From Crossiella sp. CA-258035 (lineage in GTDB: Bacteria > Actinomycetota > Actinomycetes > Mycobacteriales > Pseudonocardiaceae), in NCBI RefSeq assembly GCF_030064675.1, contig NZ_CP116413.1, forward strand, positions 4,124,001 through 4,188,000: 64,000 nt of DNA. Reading direction: 5' to 3'. The notes beneath the pieces are model-generated. The model ran no database searches. It had not been told where the DNA came from and worked only from the letters and a program-made list of their open reading frames with translations. Position 1 is the first letter of the stretch. Each line of letters begins with the position of its first letter. Below, piece by piece: positions 33,319 to 41,781 of the stretch. A program made the position numbers and the translations under genes.

Positions 33319-33729
33319 ATGTTGCGAGGACTCACCACCGTCAGCCATTTCTCCGACGACGTCCCGGCCGCCGTGGCCTGGTACGCCGAACTGCTCGGCA
33401 TCGAGCCGTACTTCCAGCGCGAGGTCCAGGGCAAGCTCGCCTACGTCGAGTTCCGCCTCGGCGACTACCAGCACGAGCTCGGCATCCTGGACCGCCGCTT
33501 CGCCCCGCCCGGCGCGGGCAACTCCGGCGGCACCATGACCTACTGGGCCGTGGACGACGTCGAGGCCGCCTACCAGCGCCTGCTCGACCTGGGCGGCACC
33601 GCGCAGCAGCCGCCCACCGAACACGGGCCCGGCTTCGTCACCGCCTCGGTGATCGACCCCTTCGGCAACCCGCTGGGCGTGATGTTCAACCAGCACTACC
33701 TCGACGTGCTCACCCGTCGGCCCGCTTGA
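33319..33729 (+). CDS. VOC-fold protein
   Basis: A 136-residue VOC protein: LRGLTTVSHFSDDVPAAVAWYAELLGIEPYF, central YVEFRLGDYQHELGILD and C-terminal ASVIDPFGNPLGVMFN, a His/Glu/Glu-type fold common for fosfomycin- or bleomycin-resistance relatives. WYL-VOC divergent pairs recur in actinomycetes, and this VOC protein may bind or modify the ligand that WYL senses. An ATG at 33310 is an alternative start. Confidence 0.8.
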   Translation: MLRGLTTVSHFSDDVPAAVAWYAELLGIEPYFQREVQGKLAYVEFRLGDYQHELGILDRRFAPPGAGNSGGTMTYWAVDDVEAAYQRLLDLGGTAQQPPTEHGPGFVTASVIDPFGNPLGVMFNQHYLDVLTRRPA

Positions 33730-33750
33730 AAGTTCGGCCAGCCGAACTTT
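33729..33750. promoter_or_regulatory. MntR/DtxR-type operator before the manganese importer
   Basis: Arms AAAGTTCGGC and GCCGAACTTT, perfectly complementary, flank a 2-base centre (CA). The symmetry and length fit DtxR/MntR family operators. A -10-like TAGTCT follows at 33750-33755. The importer gene begins 46 bases downstream and its operon ends with a DtxR-family gene, so metal-dependent repression is the natural reading. Confidence 0.75.
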
Positions 33751-33795
33751 AGTCTTCCAGTGACCGAACTCGGCACGGGGAGGCGCGGACCACAG

Positions 33796-34728
33796 ATGCG
33801 CAAGACACCTTCGCGGTTGACCCGCACCTGGCTGGCCGCGGCCTGCGCACTCGCGCTGGCCGCGACCGGCTGCACCTCGCGCACCGCCGACGGCTCCGGG
33901 GACGGCAGGCCCGTGGTGCTGACCACCTTCACCGTGCTGGCCGACATCGCGGGCAACGTGGCAGGCGACAAGCTGCGGGTGGAGTCGATCACCAAGGCGG
34001 GCGCGGAGATCCACGGCTACGAGCCAACCCCAGCCGACATCCGCAAGGCATCCCAGGCCAAGCTGATCCTGGACAACGGGCTCAACCTGGAGGCGTGGTT
34101 CGCCAAGTTCGTCGCCGAGCTGGACGTGCCGCACGTGGTGGTCAGCGAGGGCGTCCAGCCGGTGGACATCGCCGAGGACGCCTACCGCGGCAAGCCCAAC
34201 CCGCACGCCTGGATGTCCCCGCTGGACGTGCGCACCTACGCCGACAACATGGCCAAGGCCTTCGGCAAGCTGGCCCCCGAGCACGCCGCCGAGTTCACCG
34301 CCAACGCCGAACGCTACAAGCAGCAGCTCACCTCGGTGCAGGAGCGGCTCACCGGTGCGCTGGGCGCACTGCCGAAGGAGCAGCGGGCGCTGGTCACCTG
34401 CGAGGGCGCGTTCTCCTACCTGGCCAGGGACGCCGGGCTCACCGAGCGCTACCTGTGGGCGGTCAACGCCGAGCAGCAGGCCACCCCGCAGCAGATCGCG
34501 GGCGCGATCGAGTTCGTCCGGCAGAACCGGGTGCCCGCGGTGTTCTGCGAGTCCACCGTCTCCGACGCGCCCATGCAGCAGGTGGTCTCGGCCACCGGAG
34601 CCCGCTTCGGCGGGGTGCTCTACGTGGACTCGCTGTCCGAGGCGGGCGGCCCGGTGCCGACCTACCTGGACCTGATCCGGCACGACGTGGACACCATTGT
34701 CAGCGGCCTGACCAAGGCGGCGGCATGA
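33796..34728 (+). CDS. Manganese/zinc ABC transporter substrate-binding lipoprotein
   Basis: A 310-residue exported lipoprotein (lipobox A-T-G-C). It belongs to the cluster A-I metal-binding family (PsaA/MntA/ZnuA). Likely metal ligands are His in GAEIHGYEP, His in KPNPHAWMSP, Glu in VFCESTVSD and Asp in VLYVDSLSE. The His-His-Glu-Asp set is that of manganese carriers rather than the three-His set of zinc carriers. It is first in a four-gene operon. Start ATG after GGGGAGG; an upstream in-frame start is less likely. Confidence 0.85.
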   Translation: MRKTPSRLTRTWLAAACALALAATGCTSRTADGSGDGRPVVLTTFTVLADIAGNVAGDKLRVESITKAGAEIHGYEPTPADIRKASQAKLILDNGLNLEAWFAKFVAELDVPHVVVSEGVQPVDIAEDAYRGKPNPHAWMSPLDVRTYADNMAKAFGKLAPEHAAEFTANAERYKQQLTSVQERLTGALGALPKEQRALVTCEGAFSYLARDAGLTERYLWAVNAEQQATPQQIAGAIEFVRQNRVPAVFCESTVSDAPMQQVVSATGARFGGVLYVDSLSEAGGPVPTYLDLIRHDVDTIVSGLTKAAA

Positions 34729-35459
34729 GCCCCTCGGTCCGGGTCAGCGACGTCACCGTGCACTACGGCGAGGTGCTGGCGCTGGACGGGGTCAGCCTCA
34801 CCCTGGAGCGGGGGCGGGTGCACGCGCTGATCGGGGTCAACGGCTCCGGCAAGTCCACCCTGTTCAAGACCATCATGGGCGTGCTGCGGCCGGACTCCGG
34901 CACGGTGGAGGTCGACGGCGGCAGCCCGGCCAGGGCGCGCAGGTCCGGCGCGATCGGGTACGTGCCGCAGAGCGAGACGGTGGACTGGGCGTTCCCGCTC
35001 TCGGTCCGCGACGTGGTGCTCACCGGCCGCTACGGCCACCTCGGCTTCACCCGCCGCCCGCGCCGCGCCGACCACGAGGCGGTGGACGCCGCGCTGGCCA
35101 GGGTTGAGCTGACCGACCTGGCCGACCGGCAGATCGGCCAGCTCTCCGGTGGCCAGCGCAAACGCGCCTTCCTGGCCCGCGGCATCGCCCAGCACGCCCG
35201 GATCCTGCTGCTGGACGAGCCCTTCGCCGGGGTGGACAAGCCCTCCGAGGCCACCATCACCCGGCAGCTGCGCGCGCTGGCCGCCGACGGGGTGACCATC
35301 CTGATCTCCACCCACGACCTGGCCGCGGTGCCCGGCCTGGCCGACGAGGCGCTGCTGCTGATGCGCCGGATCCTGGCCCACGGCGACCCGGCCGAGGTGC
35401 TCGCCCCGGACAAGCTGGCCCTGGCCTTCGGTCTCGACGTCTCGCAGGAGCCGGTGTGA
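34725..35459 (+). CDS. Manganese ABC transporter ATP-binding protein
   Basis: A 244-residue ABC ATPase with Walker A (GVNGSGKST), the Q loop (YVPQSETV), signature LSGGQRKR, Walker B (ILLLDEPFAGVD) and switch His (STHDL). It powers metal uptake by the permease downstream. The ATG overlaps the carrier's stop codon (ATGA). Confidence 0.9.
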   Translation: MSPSVRVSDVTVHYGEVLALDGVSLTLERGRVHALIGVNGSGKSTLFKTIMGVLRPDSGTVEVDGGSPARARRSGAIGYVPQSETVDWAFPLSVRDVVLTGRYGHLGFTRRPRRADHEAVDAALARVELTDLADRQIGQLSGGQRKRAFLARGIAQHARILLLDEPFAGVDKPSEATITRQLRALAADGVTILISTHDLAAVPGLADEALLLMRRILAHGDPAEVLAPDKLALAFGLDVSQEPV

Positions 35460-36322
35460 ACCTGATCGACCTGCTGGCCGAACCGCTCAGCTACAGCTTC
35501 ATGGTCCGCGCGCTGATCGCCACCGTGATCGCCGCGGTGGTGTGCGCGGTGCTGTCCTGCTGGCTGGTGCTCATCGGCTGGTCGCTGATGGGGGACGCGG
35601 TCTCGCACGCGGTGCTGCCCGGCGTGGTGCTGGCCTATCTGGTGGGCGCGCCGTTCGCGTTGGGGGCCTTGGTGTTCGGGTTCCTGGCGGTGGCGCTGAT
35701 CGGGGTGGTGCGGGACACCAGCCGGATCAAGGAGGACGCGGCCATCGGCATCGTGTTCACCACGCTGTTCGCCCTCGGCCTGGTGCTGATCTCGGTGACG
35801 CCGAGCCAGACCGACCTCAACCACATCGTCTTCGGCAACCTGCTCGGCGTGGCCACCGGCGACGTGGTCCAGATCGGGGTGCTCGGCGCGGTGGCGCTGA
35901 CCGTGCTGGTGCTCAAGCGCCGCGACTTCACCCTCTACGCCTTCGACCCCACGCACGCGCACGCCATCGGCCTCAACCCCAAGGTGCTCGGCGCGGCGCT
36001 GCTCGGGCTGCTCGCGCTGACCTCGGTGGTGGCGCTACAGGTGGTCGGGGTGATCCTGGTGGTGGCGATGCTGATCATCCCGGGCGCGACCGCCTACCTG
36101 CTGACCAACCGGTTCCAGCGGATGCTGCTGATCGCCCCGGTGCTCTCCGCACTGGCCGCGGTCACCGGCCTGTACCTGAGCTACTACCTGGACACCGCGT
36201 CCGGCGGCATGATCGTGCTGGTGCAGGGCTCGGTGTTCGCGCTGGCCTACCTCTTCGGCCCGGAACACGGGATCTTGGGCCGTCGGCTGGCCGCGCGCCG
36301 GCGTGCGGCTGCCCAGGTGTGA
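35456..36322 (+). CDS. Manganese ABC transporter permease (ABC-3 family)
   Basis: A 288-residue membrane protein with eight to nine transmembrane helices and the ABC-3 sequence GDAVSHAVLPGVVLAYL near residue 45 and the coupling segment LNPKVLGAALLGLLALTSVVALQVVGVILV. The GTG start overlaps the ATPase stop (GTGA). Only one permease gene is present, so it would act as a homodimer. Confidence 0.9.
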   Translation: MNLIDLLAEPLSYSFMVRALIATVIAAVVCAVLSCWLVLIGWSLMGDAVSHAVLPGVVLAYLVGAPFALGALVFGFLAVALIGVVRDTSRIKEDAAIGIVFTTLFALGLVLISVTPSQTDLNHIVFGNLLGVATGDVVQIGVLGAVALTVLVLKRRDFTLYAFDPTHAHAIGLNPKVLGAALLGLLALTSVVALQVVGVILVVAMLIIPGATAYLLTNRFQRMLLIAPVLSALAAVTGLYLSYYLDTASGGMIVLVQGSVFALAYLFGPEHGILGRRLAARRRAAAQV

Positions 36323-36345
36323 CCATGCGCGGATACCCTGCCCGC

Positions 36346-37020
36346 ATGTCGGTGTCCGAGCTGTCGGAGAGCACCCAGAACTACCTGAAGGTGGTCTGGG
36401 CGTTGCAGGAGTGGTCCACGGAGCCGGTCACCACCTCGGTGATCGCCCAGCGGCTCGGCCTGCGGCTGTCCTCGGTCTCGGAGTCGGTGCGCAGGCTCAC
36501 CGAACAGGGCCTGCTGGAGCACCCGCGCTACGGCAGCGTCGGCCTGACCGAGACCGGCCGCGCGCACGCGCTGGCCATGGTCCGCAGGCACCGGCTGATC
36601 GAGACCTTCCTGGTCAACGCGCTGAACTACCGCTGGGACGAGGTGCACGAGGAGGCCGAGCAGCTCGAACACGTGGTCTCGGACCTGTTGGTCAGCCGGA
36701 TCGACGAGTTCCTCGGCAAACCCACCCGCGACCCGCACGGCGACCCCATCCCGGCCGCCGACGGCACCATCCACCGCCCGGACGCCCGCCAGCTGACCGG
36801 CGTGCCACCCGGCGCGCGGGTGCGAGTGGAGCGGATCTCCGACGCCGACGGCGCGCGGTTGCAGTACTTCGCTGACAACGGTCTGGTCATCGACACCGAG
36901 CTGACCGTGCTGGCGTCGGCGGCCGGTTCGGACACCCTGACCGTGCGGGTCGACGGCCGCACGGACCAGCTGAGCCTGGGCCCCGCGGCCACCGACGCGG
37001 TGTGGGTGTCGCTGCGCTGA
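36346..37020 (+). CDS. DtxR/MntR-family metal-dependent regulator
   Basis: A 224-residue DtxR-type repressor: helix-turn-helix (TTSVIAQRLGLRLSSVSESVRRLTEQGLLEHPRYGSVGLTETG), the metal-binding dimerisation domain with RRHRLIETFLVNALNYRWDEVHEEAEQLEH (the conserved Glu and His ligands) and a C-terminal SH3-like domain. It should repress the importer when manganese is abundant by binding the operator at 33729-33750. An in-frame ATG at 36325 adds 7 residues and is a possible start. It follows the permease gene by 23 bases. Confidence 0.85.
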   Translation: MSVSELSESTQNYLKVVWALQEWSTEPVTTSVIAQRLGLRLSSVSESVRRLTEQGLLEHPRYGSVGLTETGRAHALAMVRRHRLIETFLVNALNYRWDEVHEEAEQLEHVVSDLLVSRIDEFLGKPTRDPHGDPIPAADGTIHRPDARQLTGVPPGARVRVERISDADGARLQYFADNGLVIDTELTVLASAAGSDTLTVRVDGRTDQLSLGPAATDAVWVSLR

Positions 37021-37026
37021 CCCGCC

Positions 37027-37440
37027 TCAGTGCCTGGTGACCAGCGGTTTGGCCTGGTCGATGACGTAGGTGGAGAGCATCTGGGTGCGGACCGTGCCGA
37101 CGTTGCGCGCGTTGTGCACGACACCGGCCGGGATGAGGAACGGGTCGCCGGTGCGCAGCCGCAACGGTTCGCGGTCCGCGAACTCGATCACCACATCGCC
37201 CTGCACGATGTAACCGACCTCGGGTCCGGGATGGCTGTGGCGGCCGGACTCCTTGCCTTCCGGGATCTCCACCCGGGTCTGCACGATCTCGAAGCCCTGG
37301 GCCGGCGCGGGGGAGCGCTGGAGCTCGACCCTGGTGACGCCGTCGGTGGGGCCGGGGCCGATCGTGGTCGCGGGGGCGGTGCCGCAGCCGCCGAGCACGG
37401 CCAGGCCGATCGCGCCCAGCGCGAGGATTCGAGTGATCAT
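37027..37440 (-). CDS. Cupin-domain lipoprotein
   Basis: A 137-residue exported protein: lipobox V-L-G-G-C at about residue 19, then a single cupin barrel with the metal-type motif GRHSHPGPEVGYIVQGDVV and the second motif GDPFLIPAGVVHNARN. Lipid-anchored cupins of this kind are found in actinomycetes but their activity is not known. It is divergent from the Tat-exported hydrolase gene, 111 bases away. Confidence 0.8.
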   Translation of the reverse strand: MITRILALGAIGLAVLGGCGTAPATTIGPGPTDGVTRVELQRSPAPAQGFEIVQTRVEIPEGKESGRHSHPGPEVGYIVQGDVVIEFADREPLRLRTGDPFLIPAGVVHNARNVGTVRTQMLSTYVIDQAKPLVTRH

Positions 37441-37551
37441 GGCGTTGAGTGTTCGCCGAGGCTGCGGACGAACTGTGCACGGATTGCGGACGACCGGAGG
37501 CGTCAACAATCCGCGAACAGCACGTAGACAGCGCCCTGCCAGGGTCGACGT

Positions 37552-38571
37552 GTGCTGAACAGGCGAACTTTCACCAAGCTCCTCACGGCCGGGGCGGCCA
37601 CCGCCTCCCTGTCCGCCGTCCCGGCCACCGCTTCGGCCGCCGCCCCGGAACCGGTCCGCGCTGACTGGCACGCGCTCGGCCCGATCCGGCACGTGCGCAC
37701 CGACCTGCTGGAGATCGCCTACCACGAGGCCGGGCCGTCCACCGGACCCGCGGTGCTGCTCGGCTACGGCTGGCCGTACTCCCCGCTGGCCTACGCCGAG
37801 GTGGTGCCCGCGCTGGTGCGTCGTGGCCACCGGGTGCTCATCCCGTACCTGCGCGGCCAGGGCGGCACCCGTTTCCTGTCTGCGAGCACCATGCGCTCCG
37901 GCCAGCAGGCCGCGCTGGGCGCGGACTGGATCGCCTTCATGGACGCGCTCAAGATCCCCAAGGCCATCTTCGGCGGCTACGACTGGGGCGGCCGGGGCCT
38001 GTGCGTGGCGGCGGCGCTGTGGCCGGAACGCTGCCTCGGCCTGGTCTCGGTGAACAACTACCTGGTGCAGAACCTGGCCCTGGCCAAGCAGCCGCTGATG
38101 CCCTCGATCGAGTCAGCGCAGTGGTACTTCTACTACTTCCTCACCGACCGCGGCCGCGCCGGGTTGACCACCAACACCAAGGAACTGACCAGGGTGGTCT
38201 GGACCCGCAACTCGCCGACCTGGCGGTACACCGAACGCGACCTGGACCAGGCGGTCACCCTGTTCACCAACCCGGACTACGTGGACATCGTGCTGCACGT
38301 CTACCGCCACCGCCTGCTCACCGAACCCGGCGACCCGCGCTACGACGGCCTGGAGGCCAGGCTGCTCAAGCAGCCGCGGATCACCGTGCCCACGGTCACC
38401 CTGGACGGCCTGGACGACGGCAACTACCCCGCCACCGACGGCAGTTCCACGGCGCAGTTCTTCGCCGGCCCGCGGGTGCACCACCAGGTCGCCGGAGCCG
38501 GGCACAACCTGCCGCAGGAACAGCCGAAGGCCTTCACCCGCGCGGTGCTGGAGGTCGCCCGCCTGCGCTGA
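37552..38571 (+). CDS. Tat-exported alpha/beta hydrolase, epoxide hydrolase-like
   Basis: A 339-residue enzyme. The N-terminus has a twin-arginine signal (NRRTFTKLL, hydrophobic stretch, cut near ASA-AA). The hydrolase core has an Asp nucleophile in GGYDWGGRG, the oxyanion region GYGWPYSPL and a catalytic His in GAGHNLPQEQP. Asp-nucleophile enzymes of this shape are epoxide hydrolases or haloalkane dehalogenases. The GTG start lies close to the end of the GC-rich spacer shared with the cupin gene. Confidence 0.8.
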   Translation: MLNRRTFTKLLTAGAATASLSAVPATASAAAPEPVRADWHALGPIRHVRTDLLEIAYHEAGPSTGPAVLLGYGWPYSPLAYAEVVPALVRRGHRVLIPYLRGQGGTRFLSASTMRSGQQAALGADWIAFMDALKIPKAIFGGYDWGGRGLCVAAALWPERCLGLVSVNNYLVQNLALAKQPLMPSIESAQWYFYYFLTDRGRAGLTTNTKELTRVVWTRNSPTWRYTERDLDQAVTLFTNPDYVDIVLHVYRHRLLTEPGDPRYDGLEARLLKQPRITVPTVTLDGLDDGNYPATDGSSTAQFFAGPRVHHQVAGAGHNLPQEQPKAFTRAVLEVARLR

Positions 38572-38629
38572 ACCGGGCTGGCCGAATGACCCCGGCACAC
38601 CACCCTAGGCCCGCCCCTGACCCGCCGGG

Positions 38630-38746
38630 GTCTCCCAGGCCGATCTCGACGAGGTCTTCGCTCTGCCGGACCGCAAGCACCTCCCGGACATCCCGCAGAT
38701 GATCACCGCGGCCCGGTACCGTCGCCCGCTTCCGCCGCCGTCTTGA
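38630..38746 (+). pseudogene. Possible C-terminal gene remnant
   Basis: In one frame the bases read ADLDEVFALPDRKHLPDI and on to a stop with good codon pattern (nearly all third positions G or C), but no start or upstream continuation exists; the hydrolase ends 60 bases before. It looks like the tail of a lost gene, now overlapping the SRPBCC gene's end. Weak evidence. Confidence 0.3.
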
Positions 38747-39176
38747 GGTGCTGGTTGCGGGCGCAGATCAACCGCCGCATGTAGCGGTCCAGCGCCACCC
38801 ACTCGGCCACTCGTCCCAGCGGCCCAAGCGGCGCGGCGGACTCGACCACGTCCCGCATCAGCGTGCCACCCCGCCCGTCCGGCTCGAAGTGGTGCGCGTG
38901 CCACCAGCGCCGGAACGGCCCGCGCACCTGCTCATCCACGAAGTGGCCAGGCTCGTCCAGCGCACTGACCCGCGAGGTCATCCGCCAGGGCAGCCCGAAG
39001 TGCCTGGCCTGCCAGGTCACCGTGTCGCCGAGCCCCAGCCTGCCCGAGGTCACCCCGCCCACCGCCCGCTCGGCAGACCCAGCCATCGACGCGGTGTGCA
39101 CCTCGACCGCCAGCGAAAGCTCGAAGACCCGCTGAGGTGGGGCGGCGATGCTGGTGCTGACCTCGAACCGTGGCAT
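38703..39176 (-). CDS. SRPBCC-family protein (START-like lipid-binding fold)
   Basis: A 157-residue protein with the helix-grip fold: FEVSTSIAAPPQRVFELSLAVEVH at the start, central GLGDTVTWQARHFGLPWRMTSRVSALDEPGHFVDEQVRGPFRRWWHAHHFEP, and a C-terminal helix. It resembles the actinobacterial YfcH-linked SRPBCC group. It probably binds a hydrophobic ligand. It has no evident partner; a minisatellite lies immediately upstream of its start. Confidence 0.75.
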   Translation of the reverse strand: MPRFEVSTSIAAPPQRVFELSLAVEVHTASMAGSAERAVGGVTSGRLGLGDTVTWQARHFGLPWRMTSRVSALDEPGHFVDEQVRGPFRRWWHAHHFEPDGRGGTLMRDVVESAAPLGPLGRVAEWVALDRYMRRLICARNQHLKTAAEAGDGTGPR

Positions 39177-39183
39177 ACCGCGA

Positions 39184-39369
39184 CCCTACGTCCGGCTGCA
39201 CTCAGCGCAACCCCGGATCCGGCCGTGCCGAGCACCAGCCTGGATCTGGCCGCCCGAGCGCGAGCCTGGATCCGGCTACCCCAAGCGGATGCCTGGATCG
39301 AGCTGCCCCAAGCGCGACCTGGGTCCGGCTGCGCTGAGCTCGACCCGACGTCCGACCGCGCCCCGTGGA
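39184..39369. repeat. Degenerate tandem repeat (about 26-28 bp, 7 units)
   Basis: Seven diverged copies of a unit near CCTGGATCCGGCTGCCCC followed by GAGCGCGA fill the gap between the SRPBCC gene and the RpiR gene. Unit length varies 26-28, so no frame is kept and it is not coding. It occupies the whole promoter-side region of the SRPBCC gene. Confidence 0.7.
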
Positions 39370-39374
39370 ACCCC

Positions 39375-40274
39375 CTAGATTCGGCTGCGCCGGGTCGGCC
39401 GGTGCAGCAGTCCGAACCGCACCCACTGTGCCTCGGCCGCTTCCACCGACGCCTTGGTGCGCCCGGGATCCAGCGTGGCCAGCTCGGCGACCACGGCCTG
39501 CACCAGTGCCATCGCCGCGGTCAGCGAGGGGAAGAACGAAATGCCCTCGGTCGGCACCAACAGGATCCGCTCGGCCGCCGCGGCCAGCGCCGGACTGGCC
39601 GCATCGGTGATCACGAACACCCGCGCGCCCTTGGCGGCGGCCTCCTCGGCGGCGACCACCGCACTCTCGTTCAACCGCCAGAAGCTGACCACCACCAGCA
39701 CGTCCTGCCCGGTCAGCTGGGCGATCGTGTTGGCCGGTCCACCACCGCCGTAGCCCGCGGCGAGCTGAGCGTCGTACCCGGCGAGCTGAGCGTTGTGCGC
39801 CAACGCGATCCCGACCGAGGTGTAGCTGCCAGCCGCCACCACCACCGTCCGCCGCGCCTGCCCGATCGCCGCGGCCAGCTCCCGTGCCGCCGCGATGTCC
39901 ACGCTCCGGGCGAGCAGCGCGACGTTGTCCAGGTCCCGCCGCAGCGAGGCCGAGGCCGGGCTGCCGGTGACCACGGCGTCGGCGTGCTCGGCCGCGACCT
40001 CGGGCGCGCTGAGCGCGGAGAGGTACCGAGCCCGCAACTCCTGTTGCAACGCGGGCCAGCCGCTGAACCCGAGCGCCTGCGCCGTCCTGATCACGGTGGC
40101 CACATTGGCCCCGGCCAGTTCCGCCAGCTCGGCCGCTGAACTGTAGGAGGCCCGTCGCGGCTGCGCGAGCAAGGTCTCCAGCACCGCCGCCGCCTTGGCC
40201 TGCAACCCCCGCTCCGGCACCCGCGCCCGCAGCCACCCCTCGAAGTCATCAGCCTCGCTCGACCCGGCGCTCAC
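39375..40274 (-). CDS. MurR/RpiR-family transcriptional regulator
   Basis: A 299-residue regulator with an N-terminal HTH_6 (AELAELAGANVATVIRTAQALGFSGWPALQQELRARY) and a C-terminal SIS domain for a phosphosugar or similar (RRTVVVAAGSYTSVGIALAHNAQLAG, QDVLVVVSFWRLNESAVVAAEEAAAKGARVFVITD). The GTG start at 40274 follows GGGAGG by five bases. Divergent from the transporter/amidohydrolase operon, which it probably controls through the inverted repeat at 40293-40312. Confidence 0.85.
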   Translation of the reverse strand: MSAGSSEADDFEGWLRARVPERGLQAKAAAVLETLLAQPRRASYSSAAELAELAGANVATVIRTAQALGFSGWPALQQELRARYLSALSAPEVAAEHADAVVTGSPASASLRRDLDNVALLARSVDIAAARELAAAIGQARRTVVVAAGSYTSVGIALAHNAQLAGYDAQLAAGYGGGGPANTIAQLTGQDVLVVVSFWRLNESAVVAAEEAAAKGARVFVITDAASPALAAAAERILLVPTEGISFFPSLTAAMALVQAVVAELATLDPGRTKASVEAAEAQWVRFGLLHRPTRRSRI

Positions 40275-40292
40275 CGCCACCTCCCATCCGCG

Positions 40293-40312
40293 GATGCAGC
40301 ATCCATTGCATC
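40293..40312. promoter_or_regulatory. Putative RpiR operator
   Basis: Arms GATGCA and TGCATC, spaced by 8 bases, in the 88-base gap between the RpiR gene and the transporter gene. Further GCA/TGC-type half sites follow. Confidence 0.5.
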
Positions 40313-40362
40313 TCACCCAGACGCAACATACGCTGCCTGAACCGCTGCCCTCGGGAGGCCCG

Positions 40363-41781
40363 ATGACACTCCTGGCACGCCTGGACCGCCTACCTTTGAG
40401 CCGCCCGCACTACGCCCTGCTGGTCATCGGCGGCCTCGGCTACACCTTCGACGCCATGGACGCCGCGATCGTCGCGTTCCTGCTGCCCAGTGCCCGCCAG
40501 GAGTGGGGCCTGAGCAACGAGCTCCTCGGTCTGATCGGCTCCGCCACCCCCTTCGGCTACCTCTTCGGCGCCACCATCGCAGGCCTGCTCGGCGATCGAA
40601 TCGGCCGCCGCAAGGTCATGATGTACGCCCTGGCCTTCTACGCCGTCTTCTCGGTAGCCGCCGCCCTGGCCCCGAACTACGAAATCTTCCTCGCCGCCCG
40701 AGTACTCGCCGGTGTGGGCACCGGCGCCGAAAGCGCGATCATCGCCCCCTTCCTCGCCGAATTCGTGCCTGCCGCCCGCCGAGGCTGGTTCATCGGCGCC
40801 CTGGCGGGTTTCTTCTCGTTCGGATTCGTAGCCGCGGCCGTGCTCGGCAGACTCGTGGTGCCGACCTTCCCGGAGGGCTGGCGAATCGCCCAGCTGATCA
40901 CCGCGCTGCCGATCCTGATGCTGCTGTGGTGGCGCCGCTCGCTACCGGAGTCCCCACGCTTCCTGCTGGCCACCGGCCGCGTGCGGGAAGCGGAGCAGGT
41001 GGTGGCCGACTTCGAGCGCCGCACCGAAGCCGCAACCGGCAAACCCCTGCCGCCAGTAGTCACCCTGCCCGATCCCAGCCCCGACCCAGATTCGCGGCCG
41101 TCCGCCGCCGCATCCAGTTCTCCCATCGCCCCGGCGCGCGGGGTTGGGCTGGTCTCGGCGCTGAAGTTCCTGTGGGGCAAGGAGTTGCGCAGGCGGACCG
41201 CGGTCACCTGGCTGATCTGGTTCGTGATCACCTTCTCCTACTACGGTTTCTTCTCCTGGATTCCCACCCTGCTGGTGGAACGCGGCATCACAATCACCCA
41301 GAGCTTCGAGTTCACCATCATCATCTACCTCGCCCAGGTGCCCGGGTACTACTCCGCGGCCTGGCTCGGGGAGAGGCTCGACCGCAAGAACACCATCGCG
41401 CTGTACCTGGCCGGTGCCGCGGCCAGCGCCTACTGGCTGTCCCAGCTCAGTGATCCGGTGGCGATCACGGTTGCCGGGGCCGTGCTGTCCTTCTTCCTCA
41501 ACGGAACCTACGCAGGCGTCTACTCCTACACACCCGAGGTGTTCCCGACCTGGATCAGGGCCACCGGGATGGGGATCTCCAGCGCGGTGGGCCGGATCGG
41601 CAGCATCCTGGCTCCGTTGATCATCGGCATGTTCGCGGGCACCCTGGGCTTCGCCGGGGTCTTCGGTCTGACCACCGCGGTGCTGGTGGTCGGCGTGCTG
41701 TGCACGGTCGTGTTCGGACTCGCCACCGCGGGCCGATCACTGGAGGAACTCGCCGAACCGAGTGGGAGGCCCGACCGATGA
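40363..41781 (+). CDS. MFS transporter (AAHS/sugar-porter type)
   Basis: A 472-residue 12-helix transporter. Marker sequences are GDRIGRRKVMMYAL between helices 2 and 3, the PESPRFLLATGR motif after helix 6 and a longer cytoplasmic loop (about 220-265) rich in Pro/Ser. Closest in pattern to niacin/aromatic-acid proton symporters. It overlaps the amidohydrolase gene (ATGA), so the pair should import and then hydrolyse one substrate. Confidence 0.8.
   Translation: MTLLARLDRLPLSRPHYALLVIGGLGYTFDAMDAAIVAFLLPSARQEWGLSNELLGLIGSATPFGYLFGATIAGLLGDRIGRRKVMMYALAFYAVFSVAAALAPNYEIFLAARVLAGVGTGAESAIIAPFLAEFVPAARRGWFIGALAGFFSFGFVAAAVLGRLVVPTFPEGWRIAQLITALPILMLLWWRRSLPESPRFLLATGRVREAEQVVADFERRTEAATGKPLPPVVTLPDPSPDPDSRPSAAASSSPIAPARGVGLVSALKFLWGKELRRRTAVTWLIWFVITFSYYGFFSWIPTLLVERGITITQSFEFTIIIYLAQVPGYYSAAWLGERLDRKNTIALYLAGAAASAYWLSQLSDPVAITVAGAVLSFFLNGTYAGVYSYTPEVFPTWIRATGMGISSAVGRIGSILAPLIIGMFAGTLGFAGVFGLTTAVLVVGVLCTVVFGLATAGRSLEELAEPSGRPDR

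Noticed and set aside
36303-36875. Plus-strand frame overlapping the DtxR gene
   Set aside because: Out-of-frame shadow; Arg/Pro-rich, no motif.
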